64,000 nucleotides of DNA from Methanobrevibacter sp. (GTDB lineage Archaea > Methanobacteriota > Methanobacteria > Methanobacteriales > Methanobacteriaceae): the NCBI RefSeq assembly GCF_017940815.1, contig NZ_JAGAXX010000051.1:1-64000 (forward strand). The letters run 5' to 3'. Positions 15,481 to 26,112 of this stretch are shown here, in pieces. The notes under the pieces were generated by a model, which saw nothing but the letters and a program-made list of their open reading frames with translations, did no database searches and was not told the DNA's origin. Each line of letters starts with the position of its first letter. The first letter of the stretch is position 1. Made by a program: the position numbers and the translations under genes.

Positions 15481-18400
15481 TTTAACTTTTAAAGTCTTTT
15501 TCACTTTGTCTTTTCCGTAGATGACTTTATATTTGTATTTTTTACCTGCTTTGAGTTTTTTAAGAACATTCTTTTTAACTTTAAACTTAGCAACACCTTT
15601 CTTGTTGGTTTTTGCTTTAAGTTTTTTACTTTTAATTTTAAGAATGACCTTTTTACCAGCAATTGGCTTTTTAGCAGATGTTTTTAAAGTCACTTTAACC
15701 TTAAGTTTCTTAGCTGATTTTTTAACTTTCAATTTTTTAGCTTTAATAACATTTTTAACAGTTACCTTATACTTTTGTGAAACCTTGTTGTAGGTTACAG
15801 TAACAGCATATGCTTTAGGTTTAACTGCTAAATTGAAAGTAGCATAACCGTTCTTATCGGTTTTTGCTTTTAATGTTTTTCCAGCTATCTTAAGAGTTAC
15901 AACCTTACCGGCACCTACGGATTTTCCGTCTTGAGTTACACGTACCTTGTATCCGAAACCATAGTCAACTTTTGCATTGTTTTTAGCGGTGATTTTGATC
16001 ACAGGCTTTTTAGCAGGAGTAGTGTTTTCAGATTTTTCATAAGCAGCAGTGTTGCCTTCTGTAACAACATTGGAGTTGATGTTTTTAATACTTTTATCCG
16101 CAGTTGTTCCATTAGCAGTCAATCCATTGTTTTTAATAGTTGCATTGGTATTTATAGCCGCAATAGTGGATTTTCCAGTAGTTACAACATTATTGTTTGT
16201 AATCTCAGCACTACCTTCACTGACGATTATTCCTGTGGTATTCTCATCCACACCACTTTGAGGTGATACAATATCTCCAACATCCTTACCATTTGCAGTG
16301 ATGTTGTTTGAATCAATCACAGCATCAGTTTGGTGAGTTACAACACCATAAACATGGTTTCCTTCAGCATCTATTGTGTTTCCAGCAATTAATGTCTTGT
16401 TTTCTTCAACATATACGCCATATACAGTATCGGATTCACCTTTGATGTGGTTGTTGGTGAGGTTCACTTCACCGTCATTTTCCCAGTCATCAAGGTATAC
16501 TGGATATGTGACATCTTTTGCTTTTGCGGAAATGTTGTTGTTGTCCACAACAGCAGTTGATTCTCCGCCAACTTGAAGACCAGCAGCATAATGATCATCG
16601 GAATTGGATTTGATGTCGTTTCCGGAAATTGTGATGTTTTCACAATCATTGGTAACTAATCCGTATGCATGTTTATGACCGTTCAATTCAATTGCATTGT
16701 TTGTGATTCTTGAATCGTCGCTGTTGTCAAAGTGTACTGCATAGATGGTGTCATCATAACCTGTTGCATCATTATAGTTGACAGTTATGTCATTCTTATT
16801 GAATGATACGTTGTCGCTGTTTTCAATGTGAACTCCTTGGGAGTTGTATTCTATAGTTGGGAAAGCGGAATAATCAATGTCTACAGATGGAATGTTTGCA
16901 TTTAATACGTTGTCTTCAACAACAAGATTGTCTGAGTCAACTGCATTGATAGCGATTGTTTTAACGTTGCCGTCTGATTTAGCTGAGTAGTTGATGTTGT
17001 TGTTAATGATTTTTACATCATCCGCAACGTCTACAGAAATCGCATAGCTTTGAACGTTGTCTGGAGCATTGTATGTGATGTTGTTGTTTGAAAGAACAAC
17101 GTTGTCTCCACCTACATAAACTGCAGCACCGTCGGTTTCAGCAAAGTTTTTATCCAATACGATAGCCACATTGGATAATTCAATATTGTCTCCATTGAGT
17201 TTGAATGAAGCGTTGTTGAATACTGCGCCGTCACCTGTCAATTTGATTTCATCATTAATTGTGATTACACCAAGGTTGTCGAAGGTTCCTTTAAATATGA
17301 TTTCATCAAATGGAACATCCTCTTTTAAAACTCCGTTTTCATCAAAGAAATTATGGAAGTTTTCAGGTGTAACTATATTGTTTATTCCAGATACTGTTAA
17401 GGTCTTGTTTTCCTCACTGTTTGCAAATTGAGCGGTTTCATCAATATATTTAGCGGTTATATTGTATTTACCAGGCTCTTTGGTTATGAATACTTTATCT
17501 TTAGCAACGCCATCAATGACATCCATTGTTTTAACAAGTTCACTGTCGAAGTATAACTCAACAATACCCTTGTTGACAACTGTTCCGTCAGCTGATGTTA
17601 CTGTTACGGTATATTCGATCTCATCACCTTTTGAAGCAGTGACATCTTCAATAGAGATAGTTGTATCCACAGTATTTGCAAATAAAACTTCTTCAACGCC
17701 ACCAACATTAGCGGAAATGAACTTGATGCCTGTTGCATCTAAATCGTAAGTGAATTCACCATCAGTTAACACACCTTCAATATCTCCCTTGTTTGTGGAG
17801 ATGGTGACTGGCATGGACACTTTGATTGGTGAGTCCAATTTGGTCACGGTTTCACCGTCAGTGTAGCTGTCGATTGTAACAGTCAATTTAACAGTGTTTC
17901 CGTCCTTGATTTCAGTGTCGTTGGTTATTGTTAAGACAGCCCAATTGTTCATGGTAGGCTTGTAATTGCTGTTACCTCCAATGAATTCTTTTGGATCATC
18001 ATTGGTTCCCCACCAATTCTTATTGGCAGTCATTGAAGGGGAAGTTTGTTCTGTTTTATATCCGTAAACTGCAATGCCGTTTTCATCTGCATTGTTGATG
18101 AACACTGATTTTTCAACATTGACTGTAGTAGCTCTTGCGTATATTGCTCCACCGTTTGCATCAGCAGTGTTGTTTTCAAATAATGTATCTGAAATGGTTA
18201 ATTTACCTTTTCTTTCATAGTTTGATGTTCCAGCCATGTAAATAGCTCCACCACCGGTGCCTTCTTTACCGTTAGCATGGTTTGCAATGAATTCAGAGTT
18301 TGTGATTTTCATTTCAGCTTCGGAGTGTGAAACGAATATGGCTCCTCCGCTTGAAGTGGTCAATGCCTTATTGTCCTTGAAGGTAGTGTTGTCAATGGTC

Positions 18401-21400
18401 ATTCCTGCAATTTGTTGAGCGAAAATAGCTCCACCACCATTGTTGTCGTTACCATTAGCAATGTTGTTTTCAATTACAGAATTTTCAATGACAATTGTTG
18501 CTCCTTTAGCAAGACTATTTCCAGAGTAAATTGCTCCACCAAGTTTAGCAGTGTTGTTTGCAATAGTTGAGTTAATTACTGTTAAATAACCTACATTGTA
18601 AATTGCTCCACCATTAAATTCACCAGCTGTGGAATTAGCTAATGTACAGTTAATTAAGGTTAAATAGTTTGAGTTTCCTAATAATGCACCACTTTCATCA
18701 GCTTTGAAACCGTTAATCATGATTAGGTTTTTAAGAACAACTTTTGCATCTTCACCGACATAAAGGATTCTGTTGCTGTTATCCGCATCGATTACAACTT
18801 TTCCTTCACCGGTAATGTTTAAGTCTTTGGAAATGATTCCCAAATCACCGGTTTTATAGGTGCCTTCTGAAAGAACGATTTGACCTTTTTTAGCGATTTC
18901 AATTGCATGTGCCAATGTTTTTACAGGATTTTCCATAGATCCATCGTTTGCATCGTCACCTTCAGGAGATACATAGATTACATCTGGAATTTCACTGATG
19001 AGCAAGGTGAATTGAGGAACGCCAGCTAATGAAACAAGGATTTCTTTATCAGCTTCATCTACAGTGTATTTGAATGTGATTTCTTTACCTTTGCTTAAAA
19101 CAACCTCATTTAATTTACCTGAGTCTGAAGTGAATCCTACTTCCACACCGTCAGGAATTTCACTTGAGAATACTGCAGTGATTGTAATTTCATCACCTGC
19201 AACTGCATCTTTAGGTTCAACAGTCACATCCAAGGTAATTTTACTGTCTTCACTAATGTCAACGTTAGCTTTTGTATTATTACCCCAGTAGTTGTTGTCA
19301 GCAGTAATGACAGTGGTTGCCTTATCCTTTTTGTCTATTGCATAACTGTCGTCACCTTCTTTGTTGATGATGACTGAATTTGCAATGTCAAATGTTCCCT
19401 GATCGGTATTTACATAAATTGCAGAACCTGTATCACCAGCTGTGTTGTTTACGAATACACAGTTGTCAATGCTCATTGTTGATTTTGTATCATCAATAGT
19501 CTGATAAATTGCTCCACCTTGACCTTTAGCATATGAACCACTGATAGCCTGGTTGTTGGTGAATGTGGAATCCTTGATTGTTGTTGGAGTTCTTCCAGCA
19601 AATATCGCTCCACCTTGACCTTGTAAAGCAGTATTGTTGTCAAATGTACAGTTATTTATTTCCAAAGTTCCAGTAGTTGAAGAGGTAGCTCTGGTGGCGT
19701 ATATTGCTCCACCGATTTTAGCCTTGTTATTTCTGAATACAGTGTTTTCAACTACAGTGTCTGCAGAAGTTGAATAAATAATACCATATGTAGTTGCTAA
19801 GGAAGTCATGTCATTTCCAATGAATTCAGAATTATTAATTAATAATTCGGTTCCAGATTGTGAACCAATAACTCCTCTTGAAGCAACATTTTCAGAGAAG
19901 TCACAGTTATCGATTACCATTGTTCCTTTTTTATTGTTAATAAGGTTACCTCCAGAAGTAGAGGTAGCTTTGTTTGAATAGAAACTACAATTGGTAATGA
20001 TAGTATTTCCGTCATCTGAAAGTACTGAAGCAACACTTGATTTTGCATTTGTAAATACAATATTGGTTAAATTAAGGTTTGCAGTGTTTTCGATAATTCT
20101 TAATTCATTACCATTAATAACTACAGTTCCTTGACCAGAAATATCTAAATCTTTATTAACAACCAATGTTTCAGTAATTACATAATTACCATTCAATATT
20201 ACAATTTTGCCTTTCTCAGCAATTTCCATAGCATGTTTAATGGTAGCTACAGGCGCATCTCTAGATCCAATGTTGTTGTCATCACCGGACATGGATACAT
20301 AAATTACTTCCAATACTATAGGCTCTTTCACATTTAAAGCAGTTGTATTTACAGCATCAGAAGATGTGATTGTTACATTGTTTACTCCACCATCGGTAGC
20401 TGTGAATACAAATTTAGCAACGTTATTTTCGGTTGTTGCTTTATCTTTGTTCAATTCACCGTAAACTGCACTAGCTTCTACATCAACTTCAGGAATTGAA
20501 TCTGCCAATGCTTGTTTGTTTACATCATGGGTAAAGTCTACAGTAAATTCTACTTTATCTCCAACATCTAAATCACCAGTTATATTGTTTGATACAGTCA
20601 TTACAACCCAATTTGATGAGTCAACTTCAGCACAGTCCATATCATCACCCCAATCATCTTCATAGCTTCCAACGCCATTCAATGATTTAGGATTATCATT
20701 GGTTCCCCACCAGTTGTATTGAGCGTTGACAACATTGTCTTCACCGTCATTGTAAATGAGGTATTTAGTACCGTTGGTGAGTAATACACAGTAGTTTACA
20801 AAAAGTTTGTTTCCGTTGTAAATTGCATCACCATGATATCCGCTGCTGGTTACTGTGTTGTTGATGAATACTGATTTGGTTACAGTCGCATCTCCACGGA
20901 AACCTACATAGATAGCACCACCATCTCTTAACGCTTGGTTGTTAATGAATTTGGATTCAGTAACTGTCAATTTGGAACTTGCACGAATAGCTCCACCGTA
21001 AGAAACAGTGTTTGTGTTGTTGATGAATTCGGAACCTTTTACATCAATGATTGTATCTGATGCGCCAATCAATATACCTTGTCTTGCAATATTGTTGATG
21101 AATTTTGAGTTTTCAACAATCAAATTGCCTTTACCTGATGAAATGTATAAGATTCCATAATCAGATGTAGAGTCTGTTACGGTATTGTTTTCAAATGTGG
21201 AATCTGTAATTGTAATGTCATAGTTGCCGGAACTTTTTATAACATCTCCACAAGTGTTATTTGCAAATTTGGATTTGCTTACGGTCAATTTACCGTTGTT
21301 TGTGATGAGGTTTCCGGAAGTTGGATTGTTGATTACATTAACATTTTCCAAAATCAATTCTTTTGCGTAGCTGTAAATTACACTACCATAATTTGCATTT

Positions 21401-24282
21401 CCACCAGTCAATGTTAAATTAGCTAATGACAATTTAGCCACGTTAGCGGAATATGCAACATTGAATAATTTGCCTTGTCCTTCAGCATTGAGTACAACAT
21501 CCCCAACACCAGTAATGGTTAAATCCTTGGTAACTTCATAATTTGCACCGGTGTAGGTACCTGCATTTACGATTATTTCTCCTGACCCTCCATTGATGGA
21601 TGCAAGTTCAATAGCTTTTGCAATGCTTGAAACAGGAGCTTCTTCAGAACCGTTATTGTTGTCGTTACCTTCGGTTGATACGTAGATAACTCCGTAGTAA
21701 GGTTCAACGCCTTTTGCCAATATTATATCGACAGTTGCATCTCCGGAAGTTGCAGTGATTAGAGCAGTGCTGTCACTTGATGTGAATATGACATTTTGTG
21801 ACATGCCTTTTTTAACGACAACTTCATCTTGTGAGAAAGTACCGTTTTGGGAAGTTAATTTTACGGTGTATGAATCGATTGGGATTTCTCCACCAGTCAA
21901 TTCCTGAACTTCTCCTGAAGTTGTGTTTACATGATTAAAGTCAATGGTTAATTTAACTTCATCTCCAGGAAGCACTTCGGTTGCATTTGCTTCAACATTC
22001 ATGATTACCCAAGAGTCCACAGTGATGTTTTTACCGGTTACCTTGTCAGCAGGGTCGTTTACTCCCCACCAGTTGTTGTTTGCAATAACAACACCTTGAC
22101 CGTAAACTGCATCGTAACCTGTAGCGGTACGGGTTTCAATGGACAATTCATTAATCAATGAGGAGTATGAAATGTCAATCATGTTCATGTCCGCATAGAT
22201 TGCAGGCAATACTTGGCCGTTTCCGTTGTTGTTCTCAATAATTGAATTGGTTATTGTCAATTTTGTAACAGAACCAGATACAGGAGTTGTACTTATAGCC
22301 ACCCCTTTTGCTCCAGCAGTGTTGTTTGAAATTATACAGTTGTCTATGGTTGCTGTTGCATTATAAAGATAGATTGCACCAGGTGCATTTGCAGCGGTGT
22401 TGTTTACAAATGTTGAATCAACAATATTTACGTTTGCAGCTCTTAAATATAATGCGGCACCATTATTTGCCTTATTGTTTTCGAAATTGGATCCACTGAT
22501 ATCCACAGTCAAACCGTCTGCTTGGGAAGATGTTGCGATTGTGATTGCTCCCCATGATCCGCTGTCGATATTGTAGAAGTTTGAATTTTTAACAGTCAAT
22601 TTACCTTTGACAGTTGCACCGTAGATAGCTCCACCCCTAGATGTGGAGTTGATGTCTGCAAAGGTACAGTTGTCAATCAATACAGCGATGACCTCATTTG
22701 AACCGAGGTTAATTGCTCCGCCGTATTTAGGTTTGTTGTTGGTAAACTTGATGTTAGTGAAGCTTGCCTCACCACCATCCATCACAAAGATGCTAGTTGT
22801 GCTGGCCTGACCGTCAATTTCAACATTGCCTTCACCAGTGATTGTAATAGGTTTGGTGTTGTTGAGTGCAATGTTGCTTTCTAGATATTTACCTTCCTTG
22901 ATTACCAAAAAGCCAGATCCGGCATTTGCAAGCTCCATACCTTTAGCAATAGTTAAAACAGGACTGTCTTCAGAACCGTTATTTTCATCATTACCCTCTT
23001 TTGAAACGTAAATTGTTCCTTCAGGATATGTAGGTTCAGGGCCGTCGTTCAATCCAGGAATTGTCACATCGATTACTTCACCGGTGTTCAATTCATAAGC
23101 GCCGTTGTTTTCCACAATCCATGTGGAAGCGGTTACACCATCAGGCAATGCATTGCTACCCCAGTAGTTTGCATCCAAAGTGTATGAACCTGAAGATAGA
23201 TGATTAACTCCCAATTTGACAGTGTTATTCTGGATGTTATTGTAATTCAAATTGAAAGATGAAGTTGCAGAATTAGATGCTACAATATAATTCGGTTCGG
23301 AATTGTTAGCAATCATGCTTGTCTCTATAGTTACGGTTTTACCACCTGTATTAATGAAGAATAAAGCATTATAAGCCAAAGATTCACTAAGTTGATTATT
23401 TATAATTTTTGAATTTTTTATTTCAGTGTTTCCTTTAGCTGTAATAAGTGCTCTTCCTTTACCGTTTCCCTGGAAATTACTAATAGTTACATTATCCAAT
23501 ATTGTAGTTCCTGCAGATTTCTCGATGTATATTGCACCCAATATATAAGATGCAGTGCTTGCATCGGATATTCCAGAATTGTCAATTATGGAATTCTTCA
23601 ATACGTATTCAGTTTCTCCACTACCTCCAAAGTCAATTGCACTGGAATATGAACCAGTTGATGATTTTGTGCCTAAAAACTTACATTGGTCGACAACCAC
23701 GTTTCCAGATGTAAAGATACGCAATGCACCATATCTTGAAGCACAATTGTCAAAGACACAATTGGTTATATTGACATTGTCATTTCCTCCAATGAATATA
23801 GGAACCCTAGCACCAGTCATTGAAATGTCTTTAAAAATCAAATTGTTGAAAACCAATGAACAGGAACCAGATCCGGTTGTGTAAAACAAGTCATTATCGC
23901 CGGAGGTAATGATTACCCCATCAGCGCTTTCACCGGTAAAAGTCAATTGCTTTGTACCGATGTCAATCTTTTTGGTTTCTTTATATTCACCATTCTTTAT
24001 AAAAATAGTTTCCCCACCGCTGGCGGCGCCAACAGCATCGGAAATTGTTTGATAATCTCCACTACCTCCTGCATCCACAGTGATAGTGTCTCCCGCAGCA
24101 CTTAACTTGTCCTGACTATCCGAGATGCTGAGGTCCTCATTGACCACTTCGTCAATATCTCCCCCAGAATCTGTTGTAGTTAAGTTTCCGTTAAGTGGTT
24201 CAGCTGCGCTTGCGGTTCCAATGATGCATAGCATCACCAAGACCAAAAGCACACTAATTAAAAGACTTTTACTTATCTTCAT
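15475..24282 (-). CDS. Giant secreted beta-helix adhesin-like protein
   Basis: A 2935-residue surface protein. Residues 1-27 form a signal peptide (KISKSLLISVLLVLVMLCII...SAAE). It then has successive beta-helix modules that restart with IYVS(K/T/M/P)xGxDxNxGS at about 424, 867, 1328 and 1770. Modules end in an N-x-x-W/Y-W-G-x-N motif (for example NNNWWGVND, QYNWWGTND) followed by an Ig-like linker. Residues about 2300-2750 are a NosD-like helix of NxI/NNNI repeats. The last 175 residues are two Lys-rich Ig-like domains with no membrane helix. Such proteins in Methanobrevibacter are called adhesin-like proteins, and some bind partner protozoa or bacteria. Many Asn-X-Ser/Thr sites suggest N-glycosylation. 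Confidence 0.88.
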   Translation of the reverse strand: MKISKSLLISVLLVLVMLCIIGTASAAEPLNGNLTTTDSGGDIDEVVNEDLSISDSQDKLSAAGDTITVDAGGSGDYQTISDAVGAASGGETIFIKNGEYKETKKIDIGTKQLTFTGESADGVIITSGDNDLFYTTGSGSCSLVFNNLIFKDISMTGARVPIFIGGNDNVNITNCVFDNCASRYGALRIFTSGNVVVDQCKFLGTKSSTGSYSSAIDFGGSGETEYVLKNSIIDNSGISDASTASYILGAIYIEKSAGTTILDNVTISNFQGNGKGRALITAKGNTEIKNSKIINNQLSESLAYNALFFINTGGKTVTIETSMIANNSEPNYIVASNSATSSFNLNYNNIQNNTVKLGVNHLSSGSYTLDANYWGSNALPDGVTASTWIVENNGAYELNTGEVIDVTIPGLNDGPEPTYPEGTIYVSKEGNDENNGSEDSPVLTIAKGMELANAGSGFLVIKEGKYLESNIALNNTKPITITGEGNVEIDGQASTTSIFVMDGGEASFTNIKFTNNKPKYGGAINLGSNEVIAVLIDNCTFADINSTSRGGAIYGATVKGKLTVKNSNFYNIDSGSWGAITIATSSQADGLTVDISGSNFENNKANNGAALYLRAANVNIVDSTFVNNTAANAPGAIYLYNATATIDNCIISNNTAGAKGVAISTTPVSGSVTKLTITNSIIENNNGNGQVLPAIYADMNMIDISYSSLINELSIETRTATGYDAVYGQGVVIANNNWWGVNDPADKVTGKNITVDSWVIMNVEANATEVLPGDEVKLTIDFNHVNTTSGEVQELTGGEIPIDSYTVKLTSQNGTFSQDEVVVKKGMSQNVIFTSSDSTALITATSGDATVDIILAKGVEPYYGVIYVSTEGNDNNNGSEEAPVSSIAKAIELASINGGSGEIIVNAGTYTGANYEVTKDLTITGVGDVVLNAEGQGKLFNVAYSANVAKLSLANLTLTGGNANYGSVIYSYAKELILENVNVINNPTSGNLITNNGKLTVSKSKFANNTCGDVIKSSGNYDITITDSTFENNTVTDSTSDYGILYISSGKGNLIVENSKFINNIARQGILIGASDTIIDVKGSEFINNTNTVSYGGAIRASSKLTVTESKFINNQALRDGGAIYVGFRGDATVTKSVFINNTVTSSGYHGDAIYNGNKLFVNYCVLLTNGTKYLIYNDGEDNVVNAQYNWWGTNDNPKSLNGVGSYEDDWGDDMDCAEVDSSNWVVMTVSNNITGDLDVGDKVEFTVDFTHDVNKQALADSIPEVDVEASAVYGELNKDKATTENNVAKFVFTATDGGVNNVTITSSDAVNTTALNVKEPIVLEVIYVSMSGDDNNIGSRDAPVATIKHAMEIAEKGKIVILNGNYVITETLVVNKDLDISGQGTVVINGNELRIIENTANLNLTNIVFTNAKSSVASVLSDDGNTIITNCSFYSNKATSTSGGNLINNKKGTMVIDNCDFSENVASRGVIGSQSGTELLINNSEFIGNDMTSLATTYGIIYSTSADTVVENTVFRNNKAKIGGAIYATRATSSTTGTLEINNCTFDNNTALQGQGGAIFAGRTPTTIKDSTFTNNQAISGSYAKGQGGAIYQTIDDTKSTMSIDNCVFVNNTAGDTGSAIYVNTDQGTFDIANSVIINKEGDDSYAIDKKDKATTVITADNNYWGNNTKANVDISEDSKITLDVTVEPKDAVAGDEITITAVFSSEIPDGVEVGFTSDSGKLNEVVLSKGKEITFKYTVDEADKEILVSLAGVPQFTLLISEIPDVIYVSPEGDDANDGSMENPVKTLAHAIEIAKKGQIVLSEGTYKTGDLGIISKDLNITGEGKVVIDADNSNRILYVGEDAKVVLKNLIMINGFKADESGALLGNSNYLTLINCTLANSTAGEFNGGAIYNVGYLTVINSTIANNTAKLGGAIYSGNSLAKGATIVIENSVIENNIANGNDNNGGGAIFAQQIAGMTIDNTTFKDNKALTTSSGGAIFVSHSEAEMKITNSEFIANHANGKEGTGGGAIYMAGTSNYERKGKLTISDTLFENNTADANGGAIYARATTVNVEKSVFINNADENGIAVYGYKTEQTSPSMTANKNWWGTNDDPKEFIGGNSNYKPTMNNWAVLTITNDTEIKDGNTVKLTVTIDSYTDGETVTKLDSPIKVSMPVTISTNKGDIEGVLTDGEFTYDLDATGIKFISANVGGVEEVLFANTVDTTISIEDVTASKGDEIEYTVTVTSADGTVVNKGIVELYFDSELVKTMDVIDGVAKDKVFITKEPGKYNITAKYIDETAQFANSEENKTLTVSGINNIVTPENFHNFFDENGVLKEDVPFDEIIFKGTFDNLGVITINDEIKLTGDGAVFNNASFKLNGDNIELSNVAIVLDKNFAETDGAAVYVGGDNVVLSNNNITYNAPDNVQSYAISVDVADDVKIINNNINYSAKSDGNVKTIAINAVDSDNLVVEDNVLNANIPSVDIDYSAFPTIEYNSQGVHIENSDNVSFNKNDITVNYNDATGYDDTIYAVHFDNSDDSRITNNAIELNGHKHAYGLVTNDCENITISGNDIKSNSDDHYAAGLQVGGESTAVVDNNNISAKAKDVTYPVYLDDWENDGEVNLTNNHIKGESDTVYGVYVEENKTLIAGNTIDAEGNHVYGVVTHQTDAVIDSNNITANGKDVGDIVSPQSGVDENTTGIIVSEGSAEITNNNVVTTGKSTIAAINTNATIKNNGLTANGTTADKSIKNINSNVVTEGNTAAYEKSENTTPAKKPVIKITAKNNAKVDYGFGYKVRVTQDGKSVGAGKVVTLKIAGKTLKAKTDKNGYATFNLAVKPKAYAVTVTYNKVSQKYKVTVKNVIKAKKLKVKKSAKKLKVKVTLKTSAKKPIAGKKVILKIKSKKLKAKTNKKGVAKFKVKKNVLKKLKAGKKYKYKVIYGKDKVKKTLKVKK

Positions 24283-24487
24283 TCAACCACGTCGTTAAAT
24301 TTATTTATCATAAAGTTAATTAAAATTTAAATTGTTTCAACTTTACAGTAATATTTATAATAATAAATAGTATATAAAATTTAAAATTTATTTGAATAAA
24401 AATAAAATATATTTAAATTACATTTGATAAAAAAATAAAATAAAAATGAATAATAATTTATTACACAGTAAAAACAAAATCATCATC

Positions 24488-25432
24488 ATGAATATCCTAG
24501 TGATTGGTGCAGGAGCGGTTGGAATAGGACTTGCAACATCAGTTGCATCACAGGGAGCCAACGTTTCAATATATGCACGTGGCAAGACAGCAAATGCAAT
24601 AAGGGAAAACGGAATCGAAAGAACAGGACTCTTTGAAAACTATAAAATAGATAATGTCCAAGTATATGAGGATTACACTGAAATACCTCGAGACAACTTT
24701 GACTACATCTTCATAACATCAAAGACAACAGGAAACTACGATATTTCAGACAATCTCAATGATCACAAGGACATCTTAAAGGACAATGGAAAAATCATAG
24801 TTTTCCAGAACGGATTTGGAAACGACGAGCCATATTTAAGATACTTCACCAAAAAGCAGGTGTTCACAGCAAGAGTAATTACAGGATTTGCAAGACCTGA
24901 AAGGCACATAAGCGAAGTGACAGTCTATACCGAACCCATATTAATCGGGTCCCTTCAAAATGAAGATCCCTCACAATTGAAGGAAATTGCAGACATGATT
25001 ACATCATCCGGAATCAAATGCGAAATAACTGATGAAGTGGACAAGCACCTCTGGGCGAAAATGCTTTACAACTGCACACTGAACCCCCTGGGAGCTATTT
25101 TGGATGTCACATACGGCGAACTCACAGAAAGCCAATACACCTTGGATATCATGAACAGCATAATTGATGAGATTTTTGAGGTCATAAAAGCAAGCCCATA
25201 CGAAACCCTTTGGGACAATGCAGATGAATACAAGGACCTTTTCTATTCAAAGCTTGTTCCAGACACCTATAATCATTACTCCTCAACACATCAGGACATT
25301 CAAAGGAAAATCAAAACAGAGATTGACTCATTAAACGGGAAAGTAATCCAACTAGGTGAGGCCAATAATATTGACGTAAGTACCAATAAAATAATATATA
25401 ACCTCATTAAAGCTATTGAAATAACCTTTTAG
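24488..25432 (+). CDS. Ketopantoate reductase PanE/ApbA family protein
   Basis: A 314-residue NADPH-dependent reductase. MNILVIGAGAVGIGLATSVASQG is the Rossmann loop, TSKTTGNYD the substrate-side strand, and the C-terminal domain has KHLWAKMLYNCTLNPLGAILDVTYGEL with the family Lys and Asn-rich helix. I chose the ATG at 24488, which starts the Rossmann strand. An in-frame ATG at 24446 would add 14 residues that are not conserved-looking. Reduction of 2-dehydropantoate to pantoate for CoA is the family role. Pantoate kinase is also in this window (42851), but not in the same operon. A stem-loop spans the TAG stop. Confidence 0.8.
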   Translation: MNILVIGAGAVGIGLATSVASQGANVSIYARGKTANAIRENGIERTGLFENYKIDNVQVYEDYTEIPRDNFDYIFITSKTTGNYDISDNLNDHKDILKDNGKIIVFQNGFGNDEPYLRYFTKKQVFTARVITGFARPERHISEVTVYTEPILIGSLQNEDPSQLKEIADMITSSGIKCEITDEVDKHLWAKMLYNCTLNPLGAILDVTYGELTESQYTLDIMNSIIDEIFEVIKASPYETLWDNADEYKDLFYSKLVPDTYNHYSSTHQDIQRKIKTEIDSLNGKVIQLGEANNIDVSTNKIIYNLIKAIEITF

Positions 25433-25441
25433 AAACTAAAA
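25427..25441 (+). terminator. Hairpin over the stop codon of the PanE-family gene
   Basis: TTTTAG (25427-25432) and CTAAAA (25436-25441) form a 6-bp stem with a 3-nt loop. The left arm contains the TAG stop. Confidence 0.4.
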
Positions 25442-25469
25442 CTTTATATATGTTGAGAATATAAATAAT

Positions 25470-25591
25470 ATTGTTCATATTGTTATGTACTATTTTTTTA
25501 TAATATGAACAATGGTGATGGTTGAAATGAGCATTCGCTTGTATTCCTTTAGTGGTGTTTAGGAAGAGAATGTTCATTTGTTTTTAAAAAC
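25470..25591 (+). ncRNA. Candidate structured leader RNA or small RNA with a short ORF
   Basis: A TATA-like TTTATATA (about 25443-25450) would start transcription near 25475. ATTGTTCATATT (25470-25481) is perfectly complementary to AATATGAACAAT (25502-25513). Inside the latter, ATGAACA (25505-25511) is also complementary to TGTTCAT (25571-25577). The two pairings exclude each other, as in an attenuator. The second encloses an 11-codon ORF (25527-25562). GTTTTTAAAAAC (25580-25591) plus T-rich sequence could end the RNA. A second TATA near 25595 could drive the next gene leaderless. Confidence 0.35.
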
Positions 25592-25621
25592 TTATTTTTA
25601 TAAAATTTATTAAGTGATATT

Positions 25622-26110
25622 ATGAGCGAACTTAAACAATTAGTAGAAAAATTTATAGAACTTGACGATAATTTAAATGAAAAAATCGAAAAAGAATTGG
25701 AAAACGCAGAAGAACTTCCTGAAAGTTTTGAAGAAGACAACCAAGAACAGATCGATGAATTAGGTGAAATTTACCACGAGATCGAACACAGCGTATTCAA
25801 TGAAGAATTCATCATCGTTTCAAATGCAAAAAGTGAAGAAAAAGAAGTAGTTGCATTAATCATCAGCGAAGAGGATGACGAAAACGAAGAGTTTGTAATT
25901 CCTGTATACACCGATGAAGAAGAAGCAAACGAAGCTATTGAACTTTTCAAAGAACAATTCGAAGAAAACGAGTTCACCTGCGATAAAAAATTAGGTAATG
26001 AAATCATTGCTGACTATGCTGAAGATGAAGATTTCATTGGTCTTGCAATCAATGCTCCACAATGGGATTTTGTTATTGGAAGCGAAGACGTTCACGACTG
26101 TTGTGAGTAG
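25622..26110 (+). CDS. Acidic SseB-like protein
   Basis: A 162-residue, very acidic cytosolic protein. The N-terminal 55 residues are Glu/Leu-rich and helical. The C-terminal part has the pattern hydrophobic strand, EEFVIPVYTDEEEANEAI, then DEDFIGLAINAPQWDFVI, which resembles the SseB N-terminal domain (PF07179). It is first of three adjacent genes with the same core; a fourth is at 28300. The function of SseB-like proteins in archaea is unknown. The upstream region holds a candidate leader RNA. Confidence 0.6.
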   Translation: MSELKQLVEKFIELDDNLNEKIEKELENAEELPESFEEDNQEQIDELGEIYHEIEHSVFNEEFIIVSNAKSEEKEVVALIISEEDDENEEFVIPVYTDEEEANEAIELFKEQFEENEFTCDKKLGNEIIADYAEDEDFIGLAINAPQWDFVIGSEDVHDCCE

Positions 26111-26112
26111 AC

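Noticed and set aside
25505-25577. C/D box guide RNA in the leader region
   Set aside because: A GTGATGG resembles a C box, but no convincing CUGA D box or kink-turn pairing was found.
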